A stretch of DNA of 16,947 nt from CAYFJO01 sp964343305 (GTDB lineage: Bacteria > Planctomycetota > Planctomycetia > Pirellulales > Pirellulaceae), in assembly GCA_964343305.1 (NCBI GenBank), contig CAYFJO010000216.1:1-16947 (forward strand), in the 5' to 3' direction. Both the position numbers and the translations under genes were made by a program. Positions 8,256 through 15,906 of the stretch are shown piece by piece. Each line of letters starts with the position of its first letter. Within the stretch, counting starts at the first letter, position 1. The notes under the pieces are model-generated. The model made no database searches, had not been told where the DNA came from, and was given only the letters and a program-made list of their open reading frames with translations.

Positions 8256-8669
8256 ATGGCAATTAAGATTCGCAAAGGTTCAGCTCTAAACGCGTTGAAC
8301 GTTACGCCTCTTATTGATGTCGTCTTTTTGCTGTTGATATTCTTTCTTGTTGCAACCCGCTTTGCGGAAGCGGACCGCGAGTTGGACGTGCAGTTGCCAA
8401 CCGCAGATGCTCTGCCTCTTACGGAACGACCGAATCAAATCTTTGTCAACATTGACCGAAGCGGCCGTATATTTGTTGATGGGCGTACCCTGGAGGTTGA
8501 AGAATTGCACAATCTATTAAGAAGGGCTGCCATCAATAATCCGATGAGTCAGTCGGTTATCATCCGAGCGGATGAGCGAGTGCCGCTCCGACATGCCGTT
8601 ACAGTCATGAACCTTTGCAACATCGTTGGAATCCAAGATTACTCGCTCTCCACTGAAAATCACAACTGA
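8256..8669 (+). CDS. ExbD/TolR family protein, no adjacent ExbB/TolQ
   Basis: A 137-residue protein of normal ExbD/TolR length. A short cytoplasmic N-terminus (MAIKIRKGS) is followed by ALNVTPLIDVVFLLLIFFLV, the single membrane helix (about residues 14-36) with the conserved proton-carrying Asp21. The remainder is the periplasmic domain (VNIDRSGRIFVDGRTL, then VIIRADERVPLRHAVTVMNLC). In known systems this subunit forms an inner-membrane proton channel with ExbB or TolQ and transmits force through TonB or TolA. The start at 8256 has GAGAG about 6 bases upstream. Neither neighbour is an ExbB, TonB or other transport gene, so its partner must be encoded elsewhere. Confidence 0.92.
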   Translation: MAIKIRKGSALNALNVTPLIDVVFLLLIFFLVATRFAEADRELDVQLPTADALPLTERPNQIFVNIDRSGRIFVDGRTLEVEELHNLLRRAAINNPMSQSVIIRADERVPLRHAVTVMNLCNIVGIQDYSLSTENHN

Positions 8670-8739
8670 TCGTGGCCGCCCAACATGAGTTTTTTTCGTT
8701 GAATGGAATCCGCAAAGGGTGGACGCCAAAACGTCATGA

Positions 8740-9141
8740 TTATGGATCGTTAACTTCCAGTCGAGTCACAAATTGACAGCCGATGTCGTAGAAGCCACCT
8801 AGCTTCTCACAACGAAGGACTCGTGCCGCCATGTTCAAGCCAATCTGGTTGTCGTGCAATGACAGCCTCACGGCCACCAATTCATCGCTAATTGAACGGG
8901 GCGAGATGATGCCGATCCCCGATTGGGAAATGTCACGCGTCAAAGCAGTGATCGTGTCACCTGAGGCACCATAACTTTCATCCAGAGGCTGGATTTGCAC
9001 TGGTACGATAAGCTTCGTGCGCGCGTGCTCACGACGTTCATGAGGTGGAGACTCACAACACTCTGTCGCCAGTTTCTCAACAAAGTGTTTAAGAGTTTCT
9101 GGGGGATGACCAAAACTGCACTCTTCATGGATCTTGTCCAT
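8740..9141 (-). CDS. PilZ domain protein (probable c-di-GMP receptor)
   Basis: A 133-residue protein. After a 34-residue N-terminal extension with three Cys, it shows the PilZ pattern: RREHAR with the RxxxR motif at Arg37-Arg41, then DISQSG (70-75) matching D/NxSxxG, the two halves of the cyclic-di-GMP site. The strands VAVRLSL, AARVLRCEKL and FYDIGCQFV complete the small barrel, so binding looks intact. The ATG at 9141 has AGGAG 7-8 bases upstream, a good Shine-Dalgarno. It is divergently transcribed from the STAND gene across 214 bp and convergent with the ExbD gene. No output domain is attached, so it probably acts by binding a partner. Confidence 0.85.
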   Translation of the reverse strand: MDKIHEECSFGHPPETLKHFVEKLATECCESPPHERREHARTKLIVPVQIQPLDESYGASGDTITALTRDISQSGIGIISPRSISDELVAVRLSLHDNQIGLNMAARVLRCEKLGGFYDIGCQFVTRLEVNDP

Positions 9142-9355
9142 TCGTACGTCTCCTGGATAGAAGTAAAAGGGATCATCACTGCGTGGGGATGCAACATAGC
9201 TAAAAGCATCACGAAGCCGAAGGTGAGTCCATCAAACTGTGCGCTAACCCGCATTTCACATTCGAGGAACAGACTGTTTAGCCCATCGTGCAACGTCGAG
9301 TTGCGAGAGTTAGGATAAGATCTGCAACCAATTGATTCCCAGGGAATAATTAACG

Positions 9356-12300
9356 TTGGCGCAACAAGCTTGGAAGACAGTTCAGATTTTCATTTCGTCG
9401 ACGTTTCGCGATATGCAGGCCGAACGCGATCATCTCGTTCGATTTGTATTTCCCCGGTTGCGCGAGGCACTGATCCGGCGCCGAATTCATCTAGTGGATG
9501 TCGATTTGCGCTGGGGAGTGACCGAAGAGCAAGATGCATTGTCGGTGTGTCGTGAAGTGCTTGACGAGTGCCAGTTGTTTCTCTGCATGCTTGGTGGACG
9601 ATACGGCTGGACTCCTCCTGGTTGTGATCGGTCCATTACGCATGACGAAATATTTCGAGCTGCATTGGAGCCGGTTTCCGACCCTGTTCATACCACCCGT
9701 TTGTTCTACTTTCGTGACCTCAATGCCACCGAGCAGATGGCCGAATCGACACCAGGAGAGATTCGGGAGCCACGGAGGAGCCAGGAAGCAGAAAAACTGG
9801 ATCGACTGAAGCAAGAGATCACCGACCGAGGATATCGTCCATTTGTTTACGGCGAGTGGAACGGTCAGCGGCTAACGGGCTTGGACGCATTCGGCAAACA
9901 GGTGGAAGTTGATCTGCTCGCGGCTGTGGATTCGCTGGGGGTAACAACGGCCGTGATTGTTGGCGATGAGTTCGCCGAGCAGTCAGCAGCGATGGATGCG
10001 TTCATCGATCAGCGAAGTAACCAGTACGTGGCAGGTGCGAGGCAAGGGATCCTCGATGAACTCAATCATTTCGCGGCTGCGAATACCACCGATGAATGCC
10101 TCTTTCTTGCAGGTGACCCGGGTTCGGGAAAAAGTGCTGCTTTGGCAAATTTCATTCGGCACTACGGCGGTGTTAACTCGATCGTGACATCGCACTTTGC
10201 TGGAGCAGGTGTTGGCTCAACCAGTCTGAGCGGTATGTTGCGCCGATTCTGTCATGCACTCGGCGTGGCTTCAATTTCGCGTGACATCAATGAACTTGTA
10301 GCGCAATTTCAAAACGCCTTAGAAAGGGCCGCCAATTCGCAACGTGTCATCCTGATCGTTGATGCGCTGAACGAAATGGACGCCATTTCGCAGGCTTGGC
10401 TTCCGCCCAACTTACCGCCGTCGGTACGCGTAATTGTCTCGTCATTAGAACACCCGAACTTGGATGCATTTCGGCAGCAGGTCGCTTCCATTCGAAAACT
10501 AACGCTGCCGCCACTCGAAACTACTGATGCAAAAGCCATCGTCGAACACGTGTTGAGTCGATTTCACAAACGACTTAGTCGCGAACAGATCAAGCTGCTA
10601 CTCGCCAAAGAAGATGCTGGTCGTCCTTTGTACCTATTGGCCGCAATCGAGGAATTGAGAACACTCGGGACTTTCGAACAAATCTCGGCACGCATCCGCG
10701 AGTTGCCCGGGAGTATCCAGGGGCTCTTCGAATGGATCTTATCCGTTCGGTTGTCCCGTGACAGTGGCTTCCGAAATGAAAATGACCAAAACGGGGCACA
10801 GTTAGTAAAGGCATTCACAGCGTTGCTCGCGACCAGCCGTCATGGTCTGTCATCCGAGGAGTTGTGTGAATTGATCAATCCAGGTGACCCGAACGGAAAT
10901 ATCGCTGCGCTGGAGCGATTGCTACGACCATATTTGATGTACCGGGGAGAATTGTTGGATTTCTATCACGGTCAATTCCGCGAAGCCGCGAAGCAGATGT
11001 ATCTTGCCACCGAATCAGAAAAGCGAGCTACGCATCACAGGCTGGCGAGATACTTTACTGAGAGACTCTACGACGACGATCGGGCTTTGGCTGAATTACC
11101 ACATCACCTGATAAAGGGCAACGATCGTGAAACTCTTCGGTCGATATTGTCGGACCATCACTTCATTCAGGCGAAGTGTCGCGCGAAGATGGTCTACCAA
11201 TTGATTGATGATTACGAACATGCTATTGAACACTCCGTTGAACTGGCCGGGCTGCGACCGATTGGCGATGCGCTAAAGCGATCGAGTCATGTCTTGGAAT
11301 CTGATCCGGCACAAGTTGGCGCGCAGCTCCTTGGCCGAATTGATTCCGAAGGGGAACAATGCTTGCTTTGTGAGAGGCTCCGAAGCGAACCGGGCCCCCG
11401 ACTGACGCCGCTCCATCCAACTCTCACCGGTTCGGGTAGCGCTCTGGTGCGAACGCTGATGGGACATAGTCAAAGGGTCGAGGCGCTTGCTGTTACCCCG
11501 GACGGCGCCGGTGTCCTTTCTTCAGGTCTTGGCGGAGCTGTCCTACATTGGGATCTGAAGTCTGGAAGATTGATTCGAACGGTAATCACACTTCCTCAGT
11601 GGGTTCATGGACTTGCATTCTCTGCCGACGGTCGACGATTCGCAGCAGCGTTTGGTGGAACCGTCGGCGTGTACGACTTTGAACACGGTTCTGAGTTGCA
11701 TTCGTTTTGTCCCGATGACGGGGTGATTCGCGCGATAGCGGTAAACGATGACGGATTGCTGAGCGGGATGACTAAAAAGTCCGTATATGTTTGGACCTTG
11801 GATGGCGAGCATGTAAGACAGTTGAACTCGAAAAGTGCAATGATTCCGCCGAGGGTATTTAGCTTCGACGGGCGATTCGCTGTATTTGCGGGATATCGTG
11901 AATTAATCGTGTACGATCTTCGTCAAGGAAGTGTTGTAAGTCAATTGAACAAGGTCTTTCAAAACTCAGCCATTGTCGCGTATACACGCAATAGCCGCTT
12001 GATCGCGTCGCACCCCCATCGCACACTGGCACTCTGGGATCACAGTACGGAAACTGCGTTACCAGACTTAAAAGGGCATCAAGAAGAGATCACGGCAGTC
12101 ACGGTGTCGCCGGATGAACGTTATTGTATTTCTGGTGGCGATCGTGGTGAGTTGAAGTTGTGGGATCTTAAAGACTGCAAAGAAATTGGGCGACTGGAAA
12201 GACATACGTCCGAAATCACCGCCCTCTCCGTAACGCCAGACAATCGTTACGCCCTTTCTGCGACCGACGACGGCTCGATTCGCGTTTGGGACCTCCAACA

Positions 12301-13174
12301 AGCAGTGAACCTCGCACCGCAAGAGACGGAGTGGGGTTGGATGAATGATGTTGCATTTTTCCCAGACTGCTCTCGCGCAGTGTCAGTCGATGTCGAGTGT
12401 CGATTGATGATTTGGGACGTGGACTCGGGAAAACGATTGCACACCTATTGCAAAAAGGAACGTCTAGCTGGATCGATCGAGTGCGTTGCCGTATCGCACG
12501 ATGGTCGTTATGCCATATGTGGTGATGCAGACGGAGCACTTTCCTTGTGGGACTTGCGTCAAGGTGTGAGGCAGGCATATCGAACAGAGCATGAGAACTC
12601 GATTGATGCAGTTGATGTTTGCCCCTTTGACCAGTTCGCCGTCTCAGCGTCCTACGATGGTACTTTGTGCATTTGGGATCTGCATAGTACGGATGTCATC
12701 AAACTCGAAGGACATACCGATGCCGTTAGCGCAGTTCAATTCTTGCCCAACGGAAGACAGATTGTATCTGCATCGCACGACGGAACGTTGAGGGTTTGGG
12801 ACATTCAAACGAGACAGGTTGTAAATGAACTGGATGGTTACAATGGTCTAACTTTGGCGGTGGGTGAAAACGGTCGCGTGTTGGTGTTGTCATTCAGCGA
12901 AAACACAATAAGGGGATGGGATCTTGAAACGGATCAAATACGCTTCGAGATATCAGGTCCCCTTGCACGGGCCGACCGCGTCTTTGCCAGTGATCGGATT
13001 GCAGGTTCCGTTGACGGACCACACATTCGGATTTGGGACTTAAAGTCGGGCCAGTTCCTTGCTGGATTCACTGGCGAAACGCCAATTCGTAACTGTGCCA
13101 TCGGCCCCGACAATCGGACAATAGCGACGTGCGATGATGCGAGCAATGTTCACTTCTTTAAGTGGGTTAACTAA
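9356..13174 (+). CDS. DUF4062 - NACHT/STAND ATPase - 14-blade WD40 protein
   Basis: A 1272-residue soluble protein. Residues 8-200 are DUF4062: VQIFISSTFRDMQAERDHL opens it, followed by DLRWGVTEEQ and CREVLDEC. Residues about 245-420 are a P-loop ATPase with Walker A GDPGSGKS (253-260) and Walker B ILIVDALNEMD (Asp336, Glu340), as in NACHT/STAND switches. A helical and winged-helix-like arm follows (DFYHGQFREAA, RLARYFTE, ELPHHLIKGN; about 520-640). From about 698 to the end I count 14 WD40 blades, which would fit two seven-blade propellers. The domain order matches eukaryotic NWD1/TEP1 and recalls Apaf-1. In STAND proteins the repeat region holds the ATPase off until a ligand binds; whether this one serves immunity, signalling or scaffolding is not shown. 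The TTG at 9356 is the start because TAA lies at 9347-9349, AGGG lies upstream, and the next Met would cut the DUF4062 motif. Confidence 0.93.
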   Translation: MAQQAWKTVQIFISSTFRDMQAERDHLVRFVFPRLREALIRRRIHLVDVDLRWGVTEEQDALSVCREVLDECQLFLCMLGGRYGWTPPGCDRSITHDEIFRAALEPVSDPVHTTRLFYFRDLNATEQMAESTPGEIREPRRSQEAEKLDRLKQEITDRGYRPFVYGEWNGQRLTGLDAFGKQVEVDLLAAVDSLGVTTAVIVGDEFAEQSAAMDAFIDQRSNQYVAGARQGILDELNHFAAANTTDECLFLAGDPGSGKSAALANFIRHYGGVNSIVTSHFAGAGVGSTSLSGMLRRFCHALGVASISRDINELVAQFQNALERAANSQRVILIVDALNEMDAISQAWLPPNLPPSVRVIVSSLEHPNLDAFRQQVASIRKLTLPPLETTDAKAIVEHVLSRFHKRLSREQIKLLLAKEDAGRPLYLLAAIEELRTLGTFEQISARIRELPGSIQGLFEWILSVRLSRDSGFRNENDQNGAQLVKAFTALLATSRHGLSSEELCELINPGDPNGNIAALERLLRPYLMYRGELLDFYHGQFREAAKQMYLATESEKRATHHRLARYFTERLYDDDRALAELPHHLIKGNDRETLRSILSDHHFIQAKCRAKMVYQLIDDYEHAIEHSVELAGLRPIGDALKRSSHVLESDPAQVGAQLLGRIDSEGEQCLLCERLRSEPGPRLTPLHPTLTGSGSALVRTLMGHSQRVEALAVTPDGAGVLSSGLGGAVLHWDLKSGRLIRTVITLPQWVHGLAFSADGRRFAAAFGGTVGVYDFEHGSELHSFCPDDGVIRAIAVNDDGLLSGMTKKSVYVWTLDGEHVRQLNSKSAMIPPRVFSFDGRFAVFAGYRELIVYDLRQGSVVSQLNKVFQNSAIVAYTRNSRLIASHPHRTLALWDHSTETALPDLKGHQEEITAVTVSPDERYCISGGDRGELKLWDLKDCKEIGRLERHTSEITALSVTPDNRYALSATDDGSIRVWDLQQAVNLAPQETEWGWMNDVAFFPDCSRAVSVDVECRLMIWDVDSGKRLHTYCKKERLAGSIECVAVSHDGRYAICGDADGALSLWDLRQGVRQAYRTEHENSIDAVDVCPFDQFAVSASYDGTLCIWDLHSTDVIKLEGHTDAVSAVQFLPNGRQIVSASHDGTLRVWDIQTRQVVNELDGYNGLTLAVGENGRVLVLSFSENTIRGWDLETDQIRFEISGPLARADRVFASDRIAGSVDGPHIRIWDLKSGQFLAGFTGETPIRNCAIGPDNRTIATCDDASNVHFFKWVN

Positions 13175-13251
13175 GACCGATTTGCGTGAAAAGAACTGAC
13201 CTTCTCTGGTTCTGCGCGCAAGTGGATCGGTGAATATTTGGCAGAAGATCT

Positions 13252-13455
13252 GATATGCCAGTGATGGATGGATTTGAATTCGTTCACGAATTGCGTAAGG
13301 TCGAACAATGACGATCCATCCCTATCGTCGTCATCACCTCGAATGACTTGACGCCCAGAACATTCTGCAAAATGGGCGCCTACAAGCGCGGCGAATTGCT
13401 GGATGAGATCACCTATCTGGCGATGCGGAGCGTGCGCAAGGCGAACGAAGATTAA
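13252..13455 (+). pseudogene. Broken response-regulator receiver domain (C-terminal half)
   Basis: Translation from 13252 gives DMPVMDGFEFVHELRKVEQ, a stop (TGA, 13309-13311), then RSIPIVVITSNDLT, and later GAYKRGELLDEI, ending at TAA 13453-13455. This is the second half of a receiver domain of the kind at the end of planctomycete hybrid histidine kinases. Three lesions are visible. First, TGA stands where relatives have Trp (one G-to-A change). Second, the stretch between DLT and the final helix is short by roughly ten codons. Third, there is an extra G near 13375: the neighbouring frame reads NILQNG just before GAYKRG. The half carrying the acidic pocket is absent upstream. It is a relic, not a working gene. 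Confidence 0.75.
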
Positions 13456-13482
13456 ATGGCGAACTCGATGGCGAAGATCTAG
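13456..13482 (+). pseudogene. Possible start of a lost response regulator gene
   Basis: Directly after the receiver relic's TAA, an ATG opens MANSMAKI and then stops. MAKI is a very common beginning for single-domain response regulators (MAKILVVED), which often follow hybrid kinases. Adding one base would continue as LVV before the match ends. It is short enough to be coincidence and overlaps the end of the opposite-strand gene. Confidence 0.2.
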
Positions 13483-13823
13483 TCGTGCTCGGCTTTCGCT
13501 GAATCCGGCAGACGTTCCCAGATGTAATCAAAGGCTTCCTGGGCATTCTCGATCCGCGCAAGGTAGACACCGACTGTGCCTTTCGGTGACCGCAGATCGT
13601 AGCGTTCAGTCACCGTTCCATCAACATTCGTCACGATCTTCACAATTTCAGAAAACTCGCCCCATTCAATGCGTTTTCCACCACGCGTGGTCATCCCTGC
13701 CTCATCCATCGTTTTCGGCCAGTGCTTTTCTTTCATCTTGATCGCCAGCGGTGCAACACCCAAGGTGCAAATACCGAGCACTACCATTAGGCAGCCAGGC
13801 ATTGGTCTGACTTGGACTTCCAC
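13479..13823 (-). CDS. Small membrane-anchored hypothetical protein with a PH-like domain
   Basis: A 114-residue protein. Residues about 10-28 (GCLMVVLGICTLGVAPLAI) form one hydrophobic segment. The rest (MDEAGMTTRGGKRIEWGEF, a run of beta strands, then a final helix NAQEAFDYIWERLP) has the outline of bacterial PH-like domains: a self-described strand, an I-W-x-E/D turn, and a C-terminal helix. I know no specific function. The GTG at 13823 is chosen because AGGAGA lies 5-6 bases upstream; a start at the in-frame ATG eight codons in would also keep the membrane segment. It stands alone 193 bp downstream of the signalling operon, and its 3' end abuts the receiver relic. Confidence 0.65.
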   Translation of the reverse strand: MEVQVRPMPGCLMVVLGICTLGVAPLAIKMKEKHWPKTMDEAGMTTRGGKRIEWGEFSEIVKIVTNVDGTVTERYDLRSPKGTVGVYLARIENAQEAFDYIWERLPDSAKAEHD

Positions 13824-13918
13824 ATGACTCTCCTATCGCGACGTGTGATTCACATGCTACCGAGCTTCTATCTTGTCTGTCGAGATCATTTTCGTGATTG
13901 CAATACTCGCCTGTATCG

Positions 13919-13972
13919 CTGAACGACTACTTCGATGACACGTACATCCACAACGGCAAGCGGCAGAAGTGA
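13919..13972 (+). pseudogene. Possible gene-end fragment
   Basis: The plus strand reads LNDYFDDTYIHNGKRQK followed by TGA, a composition that looks like a real hydrophilic C-terminus. The same frame has a stop shortly upstream (TGA near 13895) and no start. The parent gene is not recognised. It may be debris of the same decayed region as the receiver relic. Confidence 0.2.
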
Positions 13973-14016
13973 CAACGGCAGCACCATGGGTGGTCAAAAA
14001 AATGCGCGCTCATCTG

Positions 14017-14916
14017 TCATTCCGCCGTTTTGTTTTTCACCATCCTGATTTCGTTTCCTTGATCGTTGTGTGAAACTTCGTCCATGAACGCATTGATCAA
14101 CATGAGCCCTCGACCACTGACCCTTTCTAAATTGGCCGGGTCCGTCGGATCCGGGATTTCGGATGGGTCAAATCCCGGCCCTTCATCGCGAATCACGAAC
14201 ACAGCCTGGTCGCGAGATGCTTTGAGTTTTACGAATACTCGACGGCGGTTGAATTCCGATTGACTCTTTCGCTCGTCAATCAGCAATTTGTAGGGCCGCC
14301 CTTCGTCGATGGCTCGCAGTTCCGACGACACTTCCAGGTTTCCATGAATGATGGCGTTGACCAGCGCCTCATCAAGTGCTGTCGCGACCTGCACTAACTC
14401 GTTTTCATCGCAGACGCCCAATTGGCTCAGATCTTCTTGAAGTCGTGCGATCAAGAATGGAACCAACGAATCGTCGCTGTCGACCAGAAACTCGGACTCG
14501 GTGCAGGAAAGGAACGATTGCAGTCGATCGTCCGCCGAGCGAGCTTTGATGACGGCAAGAATTCGTTCCAGCGTGGGGATGAGGTCGGATTCCAATTCTC
14601 TCTTGGGAACGTAACTGGCGGCACCTTTCTTTAGCGCCGCAGCGGCGATCTCTTCGCTGCCGCGAGCGGTGATTAAAACAACCGGTAGCCGCTCGAATTC
14701 ACTTTGCAATGCATCTACCAACTCGAGACCGTTCATCTCGGGCATCTCCAAGTCGGTCACGACTAGATCCGGTTGATTCTTTCGCACCGCTTCGAGCGCT
14801 TCACGGCCGTTCGTCGTCACTTGCACTTCAAAACCGGCATCTTCCAGAAAGGCTTGAATCTGTAATGCTTGCGTTGGACTATCTTCGGCAATCAACAGCC
14901 TTGCTTTGGCAGCCAT
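14017..14916 (-). CDS. Response regulator with RsbW-like HATPase output
   Basis: A 299-residue protein. Residues 5-120 are a receiver domain (LLIAEDSPTQ acidic pair, phosphoacceptor Asp55 in VVTDLEMPEMNG, LITARG, and Lys in YVPKRE). A helical linker leads to an ATPase domain of the HATPase_c_2/SpoIIAB-RsbW type: N box DEALVNAIIHGN (Asn187), DEGPGF (244-249), and SGRGLMLINAFMD. Such domains usually act as anti-sigma factors or Ser kinases on STAS proteins. Here phosphorylation of the receiver probably gates that activity; the partner is not in the window. There is no His-containing DHp region, so it is not a histidine kinase. The ATG at 14916 is preferred over GTG 14934 because GAGGA lies about 6 bases upstream. 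It is the last gene of the four-gene operon, 87 bp after the Hpt gene. Confidence 0.9.
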   Translation of the reverse strand: MAAKARLLIAEDSPTQALQIQAFLEDAGFEVQVTTNGREALEAVRKNQPDLVVTDLEMPEMNGLELVDALQSEFERLPVVLITARGSEEIAAAALKKGAASYVPKRELESDLIPTLERILAVIKARSADDRLQSFLSCTESEFLVDSDDSLVPFLIARLQEDLSQLGVCDENELVQVATALDEALVNAIIHGNLEVSSELRAIDEGRPYKLLIDERKSQSEFNRRRVFVKLKASRDQAVFVIRDEGPGFDPSEIPDPTDPANLERVSGRGLMLINAFMDEVSHNDQGNEIRMVKNKTAE

Positions 14917-15003
14917 TGCATTCCTCGCTTTCACTTCGCCTTGTCGATTGTTTTTCTGTTATGCCTGTTTCGTAATGCTAATATGCGGCAACCAGGATTC
15001 GCG

Positions 15004-15384
15004 TTATGACTTCGCCCGCCGGTCTAATTCGGCTTGAATGCCCGAAACCAAACGCGCGACATGCGTTTCCAACTCGGCAAGGTGGCCGGCAGCCTCATTC
15101 AATTGTTTCGCCTTCGCCAGCTCTTCCATTTGTTGAGCCAGGCTTGTCACCGTTGTCGCCGCGAATAATTGCGCCGATCCTTTTAACGTGTGAGCCGCCT
15201 TTTGCACTTGCTTTGCATCTTGCGTGTTGAATCCGTTGTGAATCTGCTGAAGTGTTTTGCGACACTCGTCAACGAGCAGGCGGGCCAACTGGTTGACCGC
15301 CTCGGGGCCGCTGCTGATGTATTCGTGCGCGGCGTCAAAATCGAACGGCGTTGTTGACTCGGTGTTGGTGGGATTGGTCTGCAT
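15004..15384 (-). CDS. Histidine phosphotransfer (Hpt) protein
   Basis: A 126-residue all-helical protein with the Hpt signature AAHTLKGSAQLF (His65 is the phosphorylated residue), flanked by helices LARLLVDECRKTLQQI and VTSLAQQMEELAKA. It carries phosphoryl groups between receiver domains and has no catalytic activity of its own. It lies between two receiver genes, 29 bp after the stand-alone regulator, so it likely passes phosphate between its operon partners. A modest AAGG precedes the ATG at 15384. Confidence 0.93.
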   Translation of the reverse strand: MQTNPTNTESTTPFDFDAAHEYISSGPEAVNQLARLLVDECRKTLQQIHNGFNTQDAKQVQKAAHTLKGSAQLFAATTVTSLAQQMEELAKAKQLNEAAGHLAELETHVARLVSGIQAELDRRAKS

Positions 15385-15413
15385 TTGCCTTGCAAACGGA
15401 TTTGACGTTTGTT

Positions 15414-15857
15414 TTATTCAGGCGGCAATTTGGCGGCCGTCCAGTAACTTGCGAAGTGTTTGAGAACGTCTTGCATCTTGCTGGGGTCAACGGGTTTTTG
15501 AAGAAACGTGGAAGCACCGTGTTCGTAGGATTTGACAATGTCTTCGTCCGCATCGCTGGTCGTCAACATGACAACCGGGATGCTGCGCAACTCCGGATCT
15601 GCTTTCATCTTTTCCAAAGTCTCGAAGCCGTCCATGTCCGGCATGTTGATGTCGAGCAACACGAGATCAGGACGCTTGGCATCGGCGTGCTCACCTTCAC
15701 GGTGAAGATAGGCGAGGACATCGCGACCATCTTCCACGGTGGCAATCAATTCAAGTTCATCGATCTCACCAATGATGATTTGCACGAGCTGCGCCTGTAC
15801 TGGACTATCTTCGGCAAGTAGTACAGTCAGCGGACGTGCTGGTTGACCCGTGTTCAT
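15414..15857 (-). CDS. Stand-alone response regulator (receiver only)
   Basis: A 147-residue single-domain regulator. LLAEDSPVQ supplies Glu16-Asp17, DLVLLDINMPDMDGFE carries phosphoacceptor Asp69, and VVMLTTSDAD and FLQKPVD supply the conserved Thr and Lys. There is no output domain, so it works by protein contact or as a phosphate carrier. The start is the ATG at 15857: GAGGT lies 6-7 bases upstream and the receiver fold begins here, while a longer in-frame start at 15995 would only add non-homologous residues overlapping the kinase gene. It lies 49 bp downstream of the receiver-kinase gene. Confidence 0.93.
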   Translation of the reverse strand: MNTGQPARPLTVLLAEDSPVQAQLVQIIIGEIDELELIATVEDGRDVLAYLHREGEHADAKRPDLVLLDINMPDMDGFETLEKMKADPELRSIPVVMLTTSDADEDIVKSYEHGASTFLQKPVDPSKMQDVLKHFASYWTAAKLPPE

Positions 15858-15906
15858 TCGTCTACCTCTTTTGTCATTATGACAGCTTGTTGACCTTGGC
15901 GTGTCT

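Noticed and set aside
8690..8696. T-run between the convergent ExbD and PilZ genes as an intrinsic terminator
   Set aside because: I could not find a stable GC stem of at least 5 bp directly before it.
13403..13741. 112-residue plus-strand open frame
   Set aside because: Its first part is the receiver relic read out of frame and the rest is antisense to the better-supported PH-like gene.
13996..14002. A-run (T-run on the minus strand) after the receiver-HATPase gene as a terminator
   Set aside because: The preceding sequence forms only a 3-4 bp stem with a long loop.
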